Shown here: positions 26,485 through 35,763 of the stretch, piece by piece
Layout: every line of letters begins with the position of its first letter
Position numbering within the stretch: position 1 is the first letter of the stretch
Source: Alloacidobacterium sp035547425
Lineage (GTDB): Bacteria > Acidobacteriota > Terriglobia > Terriglobales > Acidobacteriaceae
Reading direction: 5' to 3'
Length of the DNA stretch: 64,000 bases
Assembly (NCBI GenBank): GCA_035547425.1
Contig: DASZUU010000035.1
Coordinates: 1 to 64,000 of the forward strand
The notes under the pieces: model-generated
Seen by the model: the letters and a program-made list of their open reading frames with translations, nothing else
The model's database searches: none
What the model was told of the DNA's origin: nothing
Translations under genes and position numbers: made by a program

Positions 26485-27891
26485 ATGCTGTGCGAGGTTG
26501 TCATTTCTGGGGAAAACCGTGACGTTCATCGCTGCTTGAATCAGGAGCTCGAGCAGCAGCAATATAGTTTGCTTTTCTTAAAAAGTATTCCTGAAGCTGT
26601 AGCCTATCTGCGTAGTCCTTCCTGTACTGCAAGCGTAGCTCTGTTTTGTGATGTAACCATGCGCCGCGAGCAGGATTTCAACGTACTCTCTGAGCTGGCC
26701 GTCATTCATCCGCACCTGCAGATTCTGCTTTTGCCGGAAACCGCCAGAAGCTTGCCCAGCGACCTTCCTGTTTTCAGCGACAATATTCGCACTGTGCAGA
26801 AGGCGCCATCGCTGGAAGGCCTGGCGCAGGCTGTGCGTCAAGCCGTGGACACGGCAGAGATACTCGCGGAAAAAAGTCGCCAGGATGAAGACAGGTATGG
26901 AGAAGTTCCGGGCAATTCCCCCGTCTTTTCGACGGCGTTTCTTACGCGCGTGGGCATGGCCGATGTGCCTGTGCTTCTCCATGGAGAAACCGGCGTCGGA
27001 AAAGAGGTCATGGCGAAGCGTCTATGCGCGTATTCTCCGCGGGCCCACAAGCCGTTTCTTAAATTGAATTGCGCGGCGTTGCCCTCTGAGCTTGTTGAGA
27101 GCGAGCTCTTTGGCTATGAAAAAGGCGCATTTACCGGGGCCGTCGCGGATAAGCCGGGCAAATTTGAGACAGCTCAGGGCGGAACCATCATGCTCGATGA
27201 GATCGGCGATATGGACATCCGTCTCCAGGCAAAGCTCCTCCAGGTATTACAGGATGGCGAGATTCAGCCTCTCGGCGGCAACCGCACAGTCAAAGTAAAT
27301 GTGCGCGTGCTTGCAGCGACGCATCGCGACCTCCGCCGCGCCATCGAGCAGGGAACCTTCAGGGAAGATCTCTACTATCGCCTGAATGTGATCAACATCA
27401 CCATTCCTCCCTTGCGCGCCCGGAAAAACGAAATCCTTCCTTTAGCGGAAACTTTGCTGCAAAGGCATTTGCGTCCCGGAACCGTCGTGCCGAAAATCAC
27501 TCCTGAGTTACAACAGGCGATGCTCGAATATCATTGGCCCGGCAATGTGCGCGAGTTGGAAAATATTATGCGTCGTTTTCTCGTCTACCAGGATGCAAGG
27601 CTGCTTCTGGAAGAATTGAAGCAGACCATGCATGGCCCATCTTCGGCGGAGCCTTCATCTCCTGCATATCGCGCGCCTGCGGAAGACAATAATTCTTCCA
27701 TCGATCGCGTCCTTGAGCAATCACGGCAGGCCGAATCCAAATTGCTGCTCGAGGCGCTCGAGGCAACACGTTGGAACCGAAGACAGGCAGCAGCGCGGCT
27801 CAACCTCGATTACCGCGCGTTTCTGTACAAGCTGCAAAAGTATGGAATTGCGGAAAAGCGCGATCGGGAAGAAGCTGCCCTGGGCGCTTAA
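26485..27891 (+). CDS. Sigma-54-dependent transcriptional activator (NtrC/bEBP family)
   Basis: 468 aa, with GAGGG just before ATG 26485. Residues 1-125 resemble a receiver domain: Asp56 (FCDVTM) and Lys106 (VQKAPS) are kept but the N-terminal acidic pair is replaced (VVISGENRD), so phosphorylation is doubtful. The AAA+ domain about 140-375 has Walker A GETGVGKE (167-174), the sigma-54 contact loop GAFTGA (214-219), Walker B MLDEIGD (236-242) and the YYRLNV and WPGNVRELEN sensor motifs. A Fis-type HTH at about 432-455 (NRRQAAARLNLDYRAFLYKL) binds DNA. The best target is the sigma-54 promoter at 25979-25994. The gene lies 8 bp before the start of a GT2 gene. Confidence 0.93.
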   Translation: MLCEVVISGENRDVHRCLNQELEQQQYSLLFLKSIPEAVAYLRSPSCTASVALFCDVTMRREQDFNVLSELAVIHPHLQILLLPETARSLPSDLPVFSDNIRTVQKAPSLEGLAQAVRQAVDTAEILAEKSRQDEDRYGEVPGNSPVFSTAFLTRVGMADVPVLLHGETGVGKEVMAKRLCAYSPRAHKPFLKLNCAALPSELVESELFGYEKGAFTGAVADKPGKFETAQGGTIMLDEIGDMDIRLQAKLLQVLQDGEIQPLGGNRTVKVNVRVLAATHRDLRRAIEQGTFREDLYYRLNVINITIPPLRARKNEILPLAETLLQRHLRPGTVVPKITPELQQAMLEYHWPGNVRELENIMRRFLVYQDARLLLEELKQTMHGPSSAEPSSPAYRAPAEDNNSSIDRVLEQSRQAESKLLLEALEATRWNRRQAAARLNLDYRAFLYKLQKYGIAEKRDREEAALGA

Positions 27892-27898
27892 TGAATCC

Positions 27899-28969
27899 AT
27901 GGATGCCCATAACAATATGGAAAAAGTTGTGAATACTCCGGAGAACAGAGAAGCGAGCGCCTGCCCATTGCTGTCTATCGTCGTCATTGGCCGCAATGAG
28001 GGCGCGCGGCTGCATCGCTGTCTGCAATCGATATCTTCTATCGATTACTTAAGCCCCAAGCCGGAGCTCATCTATGTGGATTCCGGATCGACAGACGGTA
28101 GCCCTGAAGTGGCCCGCTCTTTTGGCGCGCAGGTCATCGTGCTCAATGCTGCGCGTCCTACCGCCGCCTTGGGCCGGAATGCAGGTTGGCCTCTTGCGAA
28201 AGGTAAATTCATCCTCTTTCTGGATGGCGATACCATGCTGCACGCGGACTTTCCTCGCCGCGCAATGGAGACGATCTCCCTCGATCCTGCCATCGCTGCC
28301 GTATGGGGAAATCTGAAGGAAATCCATCCGGAGGCATCTATCTACAACCGCATCCTTGATCTGGATTGGATCTATCCGCCGGGCGAAACAGAATTTTGCG
28401 GCGGAAATGTATTGATGCGAAAGCAGGCAATTGAAGCCTGCGGAGGATATGATGCCGGTCTTATCGCCGGCGAGGAGCCTGAGTTGTGCCGCCGAATGCG
28501 AGCTGCCGGTTATCGCATCATCCATATTGACGCTCCCATGGCCGGCCACGATCTGGGAATGAAGCACTTCAGCCAGTATTGGAAGCGTTCTGTACGCTCC
28601 GGTCATGCATATGCTGAAGTGTCTCGCCGCTTTCGTGAGACAGATGATCCCTTCTGGCAGGCAGAGCATAAGCGCAGTTTGATTCGAGGTATTTTCTGGA
28701 CCGCGTCCATATGCCTCGCCATGATTCTTACAGCGGCTGCCCGCTCAGTGACGCCGTTGCTTCTCTGGATTGTTCTTTTGCTGCTGGCCTCGCTGCGTTC
28801 AGCCTGGAATGCGCGTTGGAAATCCAGTCGCATGTCGTTGCTTATCCTCTATGGAATGCATTCGCAGTTGCAGCAGATTCCTATCTGCCTCGGCGAGTTA
28901 CAGTACGCTTATCACCAATATGTAGGGAAGCATAGGCCTTTGATCGAATATAAAAACGTACCTGAGTAA
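27899..28969 (+). CDS. GT2 family glycosyltransferase with C-terminal membrane segments
   Basis: Start at ATG 27899, 8 bp after the activator's stop (a second ATG at 27917 is possible); the longer frame upstream is only a shadow of the activator gene. 356 aa. Motifs: LSIVVIGRNEGARL, IYVDSGSTDGSPEVA, LFLDGDTML (DxD) and FCGGNVLMRKQA, with GEEPELCRRMRAAGY giving the ED-like acceptor/base region. A hydrophobic stretch at about 265-300 probably anchors it in the inner membrane. It is likely translationally linked with the activator and supplies a sugar-transfer step for the EPS repeat unit; the sugar is unknown. Confidence 0.87.
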   Translation: MDAHNNMEKVVNTPENREASACPLLSIVVIGRNEGARLHRCLQSISSIDYLSPKPELIYVDSGSTDGSPEVARSFGAQVIVLNAARPTAALGRNAGWPLAKGKFILFLDGDTMLHADFPRRAMETISLDPAIAAVWGNLKEIHPEASIYNRILDLDWIYPPGETEFCGGNVLMRKQAIEACGGYDAGLIAGEEPELCRRMRAAGYRIIHIDAPMAGHDLGMKHFSQYWKRSVRSGHAYAEVSRRFRETDDPFWQAEHKRSLIRGIFWTASICLAMILTAAARSVTPLLLWIVLLLLASLRSAWNARWKSSRMSLLILYGMHSQLQQIPICLGELQYAYHQYVGKHRPLIEYKNVPE

Positions 28970-29069
28970 GTGCGGCAGTTTCGATTACTAAATTCTGTCC
29001 ACCGCAATTACTAAATGGGAATAGCTAAGTATTTCTATAGAAGTTAGTATTTGCGTATAAGTAGAAAGT

Positions 29070-29093
29070 AGTGCGCTGGTATTTGTACGCACT
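29070..29093. promoter_or_regulatory. Operator-like palindrome and upstream direct repeats
   Basis: AGTGCG (29070-29075) and CGCACT (29088-29093) form an inverted repeat with a 12-nt spacer. Further upstream the 10-mer ATTACTAAAT occurs twice (28984-28993 and 29007-29016), start to start 23 bp. They lie in the 293-bp gap before the glycosylphosphotransferase gene. They could be protein binding sites; no promoter with a convincing consensus was found there. Confidence 0.3.
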
Positions 29094-29114
29094 GTAGTCG
29101 ATTGTAACGATTTC

Positions 29115-29200
29115 AGGCCCCACGCCAGTGGGGCTTACATGGGCGAAGCCCGTCTGCTGTCATTCCGTTCCATTTCCAACAGAATCAGCGCTTCGGCGCT
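29115..29200 (+). promoter_or_regulatory. Structured leader with three hairpins before the glycosylphosphotransferase gene
   Basis: Hairpin 1: 29115-29136 (9-bp stem AGGCCCCAC/GTGGGGCTT, loop GCCA). Hairpin 2: 29141-29151 (GGGC-GAA-GCCC) inside the 16-nt element 29137-29152 shared with the NusG-paralog leader. Hairpin 3: 29187-29200 (AGCGC-TTCG-GCGCT, a UUCG tetraloop) followed by ATCAAAAAAA. None is followed by a U-run, so they do not look like simple terminators. A role as antiterminator loading or regulatory signal is inferred. Confidence 0.5.
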
Positions 29201-29262
29201 ATCAAAAAAATATTCAATAAAATGTTTTGTCGCCGCGCATTCTGGAAACTCTGGTGAGTCGT

Positions 29263-30777
29263 ATGGCAACTTCAAGCCTTGGTATATTCTCAAAACATGC
29301 GTCACCCCCAATCAAAGATAGCTTCCTCGCAACCCCCTTCGGCAGAAGCGCGCCCGGCTCGCATAAAGCAGCGCTATGGATGATGGTGGTGGATGTTATT
29401 TCGCTGCTTGCCGCGCTGATCATCGCATTGCCGCTGGCGCTCGATCGATGGCTATGGCCGGGGGAAACGCTGGCGCATGCTCTGCTGTCCAGTCCCACCC
29501 TGTATTGGCAGATCGGCTACATGGTGTGGTTCAGCATCGTGCTCCTGCTTGTTGCGCATCATTACGGGCTCTATGGGCGGACGCTTACCTGCAGCGCCTG
29601 GAATGAGCAGCGTCGTGCCGTGCAATGTTGCCTCACTTCTGGCCTCCTGCTCTGCGGCGCCATATTTGTAACTCATAATGTGTCCATATCTCGCGCTGCC
29701 ATTACATATTTAATTTGTTTTACAACAATCTTTTTTTGCCTGTCTCGCGCGGGCTGGCGCTATCTTGCATCCAGGCGCTATGAGCGCGGCCTCGATACCA
29801 GAAATGTCATCGTCGTCGGCGCCAGCAGCATGGGGCTGGCCTTCTGGAAAGAGATTCAGCTGCATCGTTACCTGGGGCGCGTGTGCCTCGGCTTTGTAGA
29901 GATACCCGGCAATCACAAGCTCACGCAGATTCCTCGAGATCACATCCTCGGCTCCGTCGATCAGCTCTCCGCTCTGGCGCGGCAGCATTTTGTCGACGAA
30001 ATCATCATCGCGGATCATTGCCCGGCCTCCATTACCTTCCGCCTGGTTGAGATAGCTCGCGAATGCAAAATGGAAGTGCTCGCCGGCCCCGGATTATGCG
30101 ATGGATTAGCTCACGAAAGAAGGCCGGAATACCTCGGCGGCTTTCCGGTGATTTCCATTCATCGCCGGGACGAGCGCTTGCTGGCCTCGTTAATTAAAAG
30201 GGCAGTCGACGTATTGTTTTCCGGCTTGATCCTCATAATCTTGCTGCCCCTTCTGGCTGCAATCGCGCTCTGCATCAGCCTCGATTCCCCCGGCCCGATC
30301 TTCTATGCGTCCGAACGCATCGGAAAAAAAGGGCGGGTATTTCGCTGCTTCAAATTCAGAACCATGGTCACCGGCGCCGATCAGTTGAAAGCGGCGCTTG
30401 CGGCGCAAAATGAACGCAAGGGCATTCTCTTCAAAATAAAAAATGATCCTCGCGTGACCCCTGTCGGACGCATTCTCAGAAAATACAGCCTCGATGAATT
30501 GCCCCAGCTGTTGAATGTATTCCGCGGCGAGATGAGCCTCGTCGGCCCTCGTCCTCCTTTAGCAAGCGAGGTCAGGGAATATGAGCTCGAACATCTCCGC
30601 CGTCTTGAGGTATTGCCCGGGCTCACAGGTCTTTGGCAGGTTAGCGCGCGCCAGGATCCTTCATTTGAAAAATATGTCGAGCTCGATATTGCATACGTTG
30701 AGAACTGGAGCATCTGGCTCGACATGAAAATTCTGATGCAGACTGCCGAAGTCGTAGTGCGCGGAACAGGCTCCTGA
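29263..30777 (+). CDS. Undecaprenyl-phosphate glycosylphosphotransferase (EPS-initiating, WbaP/CpsE/GumD type)
   Basis: Start at ATG 29263, with GGTGAG upstream; a TTG 12 codons earlier is possible. 504 aa. About five N-terminal membrane helices (about 35-160), a CoA-binding-like Rossmann segment (VIVVGASSMGLAFW, about 180-195), then the catalytic Bac_transf domain from about 310: KRAVDVLFSG, SPGPIFYASERIG, FKFRTM, KYSLDELPQLLNVFRGEMSLVGPRP and PGLTGLWQVS. Known role: attaches the first sugar-1-phosphate to undecaprenyl phosphate, starting EPS repeat-unit synthesis. Its stop is only 5 bp from the stop of the converging Wzy-like gene. Confidence 0.93.
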   Translation: MATSSLGIFSKHASPPIKDSFLATPFGRSAPGSHKAALWMMVVDVISLLAALIIALPLALDRWLWPGETLAHALLSSPTLYWQIGYMVWFSIVLLLVAHHYGLYGRTLTCSAWNEQRRAVQCCLTSGLLLCGAIFVTHNVSISRAAITYLICFTTIFFCLSRAGWRYLASRRYERGLDTRNVIVVGASSMGLAFWKEIQLHRYLGRVCLGFVEIPGNHKLTQIPRDHILGSVDQLSALARQHFVDEIIIADHCPASITFRLVEIARECKMEVLAGPGLCDGLAHERRPEYLGGFPVISIHRRDERLLASLIKRAVDVLFSGLILIILLPLLAAIALCISLDSPGPIFYASERIGKKGRVFRCFKFRTMVTGADQLKAALAAQNERKGILFKIKNDPRVTPVGRILRKYSLDELPQLLNVFRGEMSLVGPRPPLASEVREYELEHLRRLEVLPGLTGLWQVSARQDPSFEKYVELDIAYVENWSIWLDMKILMQTAEVVVRGTGS

Positions 30778-30782
30778 ACGTG

Positions 30783-32150
30783 CTAGCAGCCGATATCGAC
30801 GCGAACCCTTTTACCCGCCGAGCTCCATGTGCTCATGCCTCCAATCACCAGTAAAAGCGGCAGTATCATCGAGCCGTTTAGGAGGTTATCGATGGCGGTC
30901 ATCAGGATCGCTCCGGCAAGCGCGTGCCTGAGATTCAGATACTCGATATCGGATCGAGCCAGCGAAAACCATACAACGCGAATGACCGGAGCGAGTTGCA
31001 ACATCTCGAGCGCAATGAATCCAAATGCGCCGTACATGCCGAAAGCCAGCAGCCACAGGCCCCACGGTCTGGGATGCCCCAGCCGCCACCAATCCCATTC
31101 TCCGTAGCCCAGCAACGGCTTGCGCAATGCAACTCCCACATTCGCTTCGTCCTGTGAGAGCCGCCATCCCAATGAGCCGCGCCCGATCCGTTTCAGAAAG
31201 GATGCGGTTGCATGCGCGGCAGCATTGTGATGGACCAGGGCGCGAAGAGAGAAGACATTAGCCAGCCGCAGGCCCGCAAAGCCTACGATGCCTGCAATGA
31301 GAAATACTGCCAGAAAACGCGGATAACTCTTATAGCTTAAAAATGCAAAAGGAAGTAGTCCCAGGAGAAGCAAGATGCTCCCGCCTGATTGGCAAAGCAG
31401 CGTCACAACAAAAAGCAATAGCGCTGCCCATGCCGCAGGAATTCCGAGAACCTTTTTTACGATCTGCTTCGCCCACAGCCATATCGCGATCAAGGCAGCC
31501 GTAGCCATCCAGATGCCCAGCTGATTGCCGTTTTCGAGAAACCCGATAGGGCGATAACCGATATACCGCTTTGCCCCTACCCACTGCAAAGGTAGATATC
31601 CATAGCAATGTTGATAAAGTATCGGTCCGCGCCAAATCTCGAAAAGGCAAAAAGGAACATAGAGCAGGCCTGCAATGACAATGGCTTGCGCTGCAAGGCG
31701 CAGCGAGTCCGATGTTGAAAAGTAGATGCGTCCCAGCAGGTAGGGAAGGCCCCATGCCAGCAGCTGATAGATTTCCCCATGAAAGATTTCAGCAAATGAG
31801 AGGGAATTCGCCGTCCCGGAAAAGATAGGCACAAGGCACCATACAATCATGGGAATATCCCACAACGTCACGGAAAAGCGCCGGATCGTATTCCGATCAA
31901 ACAGCAAAAGCCCTGAGAGGGAACAGAAACTGACAACCGTAGCTTTGGTAAGCAGGTATCCGCTGGCGATATCCAGCCCCATAAACCAGTAAGGGAAGGG
32001 ATCCGAGGATAACTTGTAATTTGCATTCGGCAAGATACCCCAGCCGCCAATCATGACAATCAGAAGCGCCTTGCGAAATGGGTATCTATAAAAGACAAAC
32101 AGGCTGATTGGTATCCAGGTTAAAAGGACGATAACCGGTATTGAAATCAT
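30783..32150 (-). CDS. Second O-antigen ligase/polymerase-like membrane protein
   Basis: 455 aa, about 11-12 hydrophobic segments, with a soluble loop at about 320-370 (KRIGRGSLGWRLSQDEANVG) before the last helices, the usual layout of Wzy/WaaL-type proteins. CQSGGSILLLLGLLPF (about 260-275) occupies the place of the TQSRG motif of the family, with glycine instead of arginine. It is transcribed away from the ABC exporter gene and convergent with the glycosylphosphotransferase. Together with 4577-5962 it gives the locus two such proteins. Confidence 0.76.
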   Translation of the reverse strand: MISIPVIVLLTWIPISLFVFYRYPFRKALLIVMIGGWGILPNANYKLSSDPFPYWFMGLDIASGYLLTKATVVSFCSLSGLLLFDRNTIRRFSVTLWDIPMIVWCLVPIFSGTANSLSFAEIFHGEIYQLLAWGLPYLLGRIYFSTSDSLRLAAQAIVIAGLLYVPFCLFEIWRGPILYQHCYGYLPLQWVGAKRYIGYRPIGFLENGNQLGIWMATAALIAIWLWAKQIVKKVLGIPAAWAALLLFVVTLLCQSGGSILLLLGLLPFAFLSYKSYPRFLAVFLIAGIVGFAGLRLANVFSLRALVHHNAAAHATASFLKRIGRGSLGWRLSQDEANVGVALRKPLLGYGEWDWWRLGHPRPWGLWLLAFGMYGAFGFIALEMLQLAPVIRVVWFSLARSDIEYLNLRHALAGAILMTAIDNLLNGSMILPLLLVIGGMSTWSSAGKRVRVDIGC

Positions 32151-32366
32151 TCACGCATCCATAAACCTCAATGTGTGCACGATACTATATATACAGGAAG
32201 ATGCTCTCTACATATCCAATGCGTCATCGATCCGTCCGAATATACTCGCTCTGACGCGCATATTATTTTGAACAATCATCAGGATTTCACCTGTACGTCA
32301 ACAGAACCGGCGAAATTGTGGATGAGCATTCTGTAATCCTTCGACTGATAAAGAAAGAAGAAAATT

Positions 32367-34244
32367 GTGGAACTGACTGAACCCAGGACTCAGGTAACGT
32401 CTATGCGGAAGATGCTTCCGAAGGTGTTGGATTTAATTCGCCCGCGGCGAGGCACTTTCCTTATTGGACTTCTGCTGATCACAATCAACAGAATCGCCGG
32501 CTTTGCGCTGCCGCTATCCACAAAAGTCCTCATCGATCGCGTTGTGGGCCAGCATAATATCCATCTGCTGCTGCCTCTTATCGGAGGCCTTCTGCTGGCC
32601 GTATGCCTTCAGGCCGGCACGTCGGTGACCCTCGCGCAAATGCTCGGCCGCGCATCCTGGACCCTCATCACTGGATTGAGAATTCAACTGCAAAAGCACA
32701 TCGGTCGCCTGCCCATTTCTTTTTATGACGCTAACCGGACCGGCACGCTCGTCTCCCGCATCATCTCCGATGTCGAGCTCATCGGAAACCTCATGGGAAC
32801 CGGCCTCGTGGAGTTCATGGGCGGTCTGCTCACGGCAGTGCTCACCTTTTGTGTGCTCATGTGGATCAGCGTGAAACTCACTCTCATCATCTTCACCGTA
32901 ATCGGGCTTTTCATCTTCGCTATCAAGAAAGTCTTCGGCGTCATGCGTCCTATCTTTAAACGGCGCATCGAAATTCAAGCCGACCTTACAGGAAGGTTGA
33001 ATGAGTCCCTCGGCGGAATTCGCGTCATCAAATCCTATCGCGCCGAAGAGCGCGAAGCCGCAACCTTTGAGAAAGGCGCAAAAATACTCCTGGCTAACCT
33101 GATTAAAGGTGTCAACGCCAATTCGGCCATGAGCCTGTCTTCAACTCTCGTCATCGGCTCCATCGGCGCGCTCGTAATGTTTTTCGGCGCGCACGAAATT
33201 CTCGGCGGAAAGATGACGCTCGGCAGTTATGTCACATACAACGTCTTTCTGGCTTACATGATCGCTCCGCTCTTCCAGATAGTCTCCGTTGCCTCTCAGG
33301 TTACCGAGGCTATCGCCGGGCTCGATCGAACCTATGAAATCCTTGCCGAAAAAGAAGAGGACGACGATCCGCGCCGCGTCCATAAGTACGAAGGAGAACT
33401 GGCTGGCAGCATCATTTTTGATAACGTTGATTTCGCATACGAACCGGATAAGCCTGTTTTAAAGAACGTTTCGTTTATTGCAGCGCCCGGAACCGTAACC
33501 GCGCTCGTTGGTCCTTCCGGATCAGGCAAGTCCACCACCATCAGCCTGGTAAGCGCGTTCCACTCTCCAACAAGCGGGCAGGTCCTGGTCGATGGTTTAG
33601 ATCTTGCAACGGTGGAGCTTGGCAGCTACCGCACGCATCTCGGCGTAGTTCTCCAGGAATCGTTCCTCTTCCATGGAACCATCCGCGATAACATCTCTTT
33701 TGCGCGCCCCGATGCCAGCGACGAAGAAGTATTGGAGGCCGCAAAAATTGCCCGTGTCGATGAGTTTGTGCGCAGTTTCCCCGAGGGATATCAAACCATC
33801 GTCGGCGAGCGCGGTGTAAAGCTCTCCGGCGGCCAGAGACAGCGCATATCCATTGCCCGCGCGCTTCTTGCCGATCCCCGCATCCTGATTCTCGACGAGG
33901 CAACATCCAGCCTCGATTCCGAATCGGAGGCCTTGATACAGGAAGGCTTGTCTCAGCTCATGAAGGGCCGCACAACGCTTGTCATTGCGCATCGCCTCTC
34001 CACCATCCGGCAGGCCGACCAGATACTCTTCTTTGAAAGCGGAAGAATCCGGGAGCGCGGCACGCACGCGGAGCTCATGGCCGAGCGCGGGCTGTACTAC
34101 AACCTCTATAACCGCCAGTATCAATTGGAAAGCAATCTTTTCCTGGCCGACGGTGAAGGTGGAGAAGAAACCGCCGTCGAAGAAGCGGCTGTTGAGTCTG
34201 CAATACAGATGCCCGGTTTATCTCAGGTTTTGCGTGGATTGTAG
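32367..34244 (+). CDS. MsbA-like ABC exporter (fused permease and ATPase)
   Basis: 625 aa, GTG start at 32367 after a purine-rich AAGAAAGAAG. N-terminal type-IV ABC membrane domain (about 25-320, six helices), then the nucleotide-binding domain: Walker A GPSGSGKST (about 388-396), Q-loop VVLQESFLF, signature LSGGQRQR (about 493-500), Walker B ILILDEATSSLD and the switch His (IAHRLST). Known relatives flip lipids, lipid-linked oligosaccharides or peptides. Beside an EPS/PKS-NRPS locus it could export the lipopeptide-like product or a glycolipid (inference). An acidic tail (GEGGEETAVEEAAVE) is unusual. Confidence 0.9.
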   Translation: MELTEPRTQVTSMRKMLPKVLDLIRPRRGTFLIGLLLITINRIAGFALPLSTKVLIDRVVGQHNIHLLLPLIGGLLLAVCLQAGTSVTLAQMLGRASWTLITGLRIQLQKHIGRLPISFYDANRTGTLVSRIISDVELIGNLMGTGLVEFMGGLLTAVLTFCVLMWISVKLTLIIFTVIGLFIFAIKKVFGVMRPIFKRRIEIQADLTGRLNESLGGIRVIKSYRAEEREAATFEKGAKILLANLIKGVNANSAMSLSSTLVIGSIGALVMFFGAHEILGGKMTLGSYVTYNVFLAYMIAPLFQIVSVASQVTEAIAGLDRTYEILAEKEEDDDPRRVHKYEGELAGSIIFDNVDFAYEPDKPVLKNVSFIAAPGTVTALVGPSGSGKSTTISLVSAFHSPTSGQVLVDGLDLATVELGSYRTHLGVVLQESFLFHGTIRDNISFARPDASDEEVLEAAKIARVDEFVRSFPEGYQTIVGERGVKLSGGQRQRISIARALLADPRILILDEATSSLDSESEALIQEGLSQLMKGRTTLVIAHRLSTIRQADQILFFESGRIRERGTHAELMAERGLYYNLYNRQYQLESNLFLADGEGGEETAVEEAAVESAIQMPGLSQVLRGL

Positions 34245-34255
34245 TCTGCGTATTC

Positions 34256-35752
34256 TTATTTTGCGCCTGCAAGGAAGCGCAGCGCCCTGATGCCGGGAAG
34301 AAAAAAGTAGGCCCCTCCGCGCACAGTGATAAATTGCGGCAAAGCAGCGATTTCATGCTTTGCCGCATTTTCTTTTGTCAGAGAAAAAGTATTTGTAATC
34401 GGGCATCCGGCAATCGGTTCCCGATTGCCAAGCAGCGGATCGCTCTCACCCGTAAGGCCGCCGAACTTGCTGCTCGCCAGCCATGCGTTCTGCACAAACT
34501 CAAACTGCCGTGAAATATTGGCTCCCAGGCTTATGAAGTGTATGCCGCGTTCTTCATCATTCGCTGGAGCCGCTTGTAATGCCTCCTCCGTCGACAGCGC
34601 AGGCCCATATTCGCGCCCTCGGCGCAGCAGCCGATGAAACCGCGTCGATGCAATCGCGTCCTGGCCAAATTCGTTTTTCGTAAGCCCCAGCATATGTGCC
34701 AGCTTTGAAAAAAGATTATCGCTTGCTCCGGGCAGATCGTTCGTCCTCGGATTCGCGCGTCGAATATGCGCGCCCAGAGGGCAGCGCAATCCCAGCGCGT
34801 CCGAATCGAACGTGAATTGATTGAGAGGCGCTTCCTTCGCGCGAGTACCGTCGATAGCCTGTGTGCTCAATTCCAGCAATGGTGTTCCATCCTGTTTCCG
34901 GCCTACAAGCATTTCCGCCAGCCGCTGCCGCGCTGCGGCATCTGCATGTGCATGCTTGTCTATAAATTGCCAAAACCCTCGCACATCCTGCTTCAGCTGG
35001 CGAAATACAAGATAGCTCCCATTCTTCGCGAAATCGCGCAACGCAGGCTGGTCTTCCGCGCTCGGCAGCACAGACGCAGCATGATCAAAGGGAATGAGCG
35101 GTCTGTCCGTATACTTCCCGTACTCGTTCAAGTAGCCCAGCAAAAATTCGCCCAGCGCAACCCGGTTGCTGTAAGTGAGCTGATCACCTTTTGTGCTGCG
35201 TTGCTGCTCCCAATCAATCGTGGGCTGGCTCACGCCATCTGCAAAGCCGAATGGCTCAACTCCAAATAGATTCGATGTCGTAAGGCACGTAATCAGCTCA
35301 AGCCCATCCTCCCATTGCTTATTCCGAATCGCCTTCGACCATCCTTCAAGCAAGCCCTCCCGCGCATAAAGCATAACCACCATATGGGGTGTATTGTCGC
35401 CCGTGCCCCACGTCCAGTATCGGGGTGAGTTGGCGCCCGTATCTCCCAGTCTTCGCGACCGGCTCTCATCCCCAGCCATGCCTGCATAAAACTCCGCCGA
35501 AAATCCATCAAGAATTTCTTCAGCACATCCCAGCGCGCGCAACCCTTCGCACGTAAACGCCACTTGTAATGCCGTATCCGGCGCCGTTGTCAACTCGACA
35601 GCATTCGTCACAGGAGCCGCCGCAAGCCATTGCCGCGTAGCCGCCGCATCTCGAATCCTGAGCAGAAGAAACGAGGCTTCCGTCAGTGCTCTGTATCCAA
35701 AGCGCACAATGCCTTGTACATCTGCGAAGTCGATCTGTGCCGCTCTTGTCAT
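34256..35752 (-). CDS. DyP-type haem peroxidase
   Basis: Start at ATG 35752 (MTRAAQIDFADVQG) with GAGG 6 nt upstream, 11 bp after the previous stop; the longer frame from 35887 is not supported. 498 aa. EPFGFADGVSQP contains the GxxDG signature with the catalytic Asp, and LGAHIRRANPR is the conserved His/Arg segment on the haem side. The open N-terminus has the ferredoxin-like strand ALTEASFLLLRI. DyP enzymes use peroxide to oxidise dyes, phenols or other substrates. No Tat or Sec signal is visible, so it is probably cytoplasmic or delivered with a partner. It is the last gene of a three-gene minus operon. Confidence 0.92.
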   Translation of the reverse strand: MTRAAQIDFADVQGIVRFGYRALTEASFLLLRIRDAAATRQWLAAAPVTNAVELTTAPDTALQVAFTCEGLRALGCAEEILDGFSAEFYAGMAGDESRSRRLGDTGANSPRYWTWGTGDNTPHMVVMLYAREGLLEGWSKAIRNKQWEDGLELITCLTTSNLFGVEPFGFADGVSQPTIDWEQQRSTKGDQLTYSNRVALGEFLLGYLNEYGKYTDRPLIPFDHAASVLPSAEDQPALRDFAKNGSYLVFRQLKQDVRGFWQFIDKHAHADAAARQRLAEMLVGRKQDGTPLLELSTQAIDGTRAKEAPLNQFTFDSDALGLRCPLGAHIRRANPRTNDLPGASDNLFSKLAHMLGLTKNEFGQDAIASTRFHRLLRRGREYGPALSTEEALQAAPANDEERGIHFISLGANISRQFEFVQNAWLASSKFGGLTGESDPLLGNREPIAGCPITNTFSLTKENAAKHEIAALPQFITVRGGAYFFLPGIRALRFLAGAK

Positions 35753-35763
35753 GCAACCCTCAT

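Noticed and set aside
27632..27898. N-terminal 89-codon extension of the GT2 gene
   Set aside because: It lies inside the activator's coding region and reads as a shadow; the GT2 domain starts after 27899.
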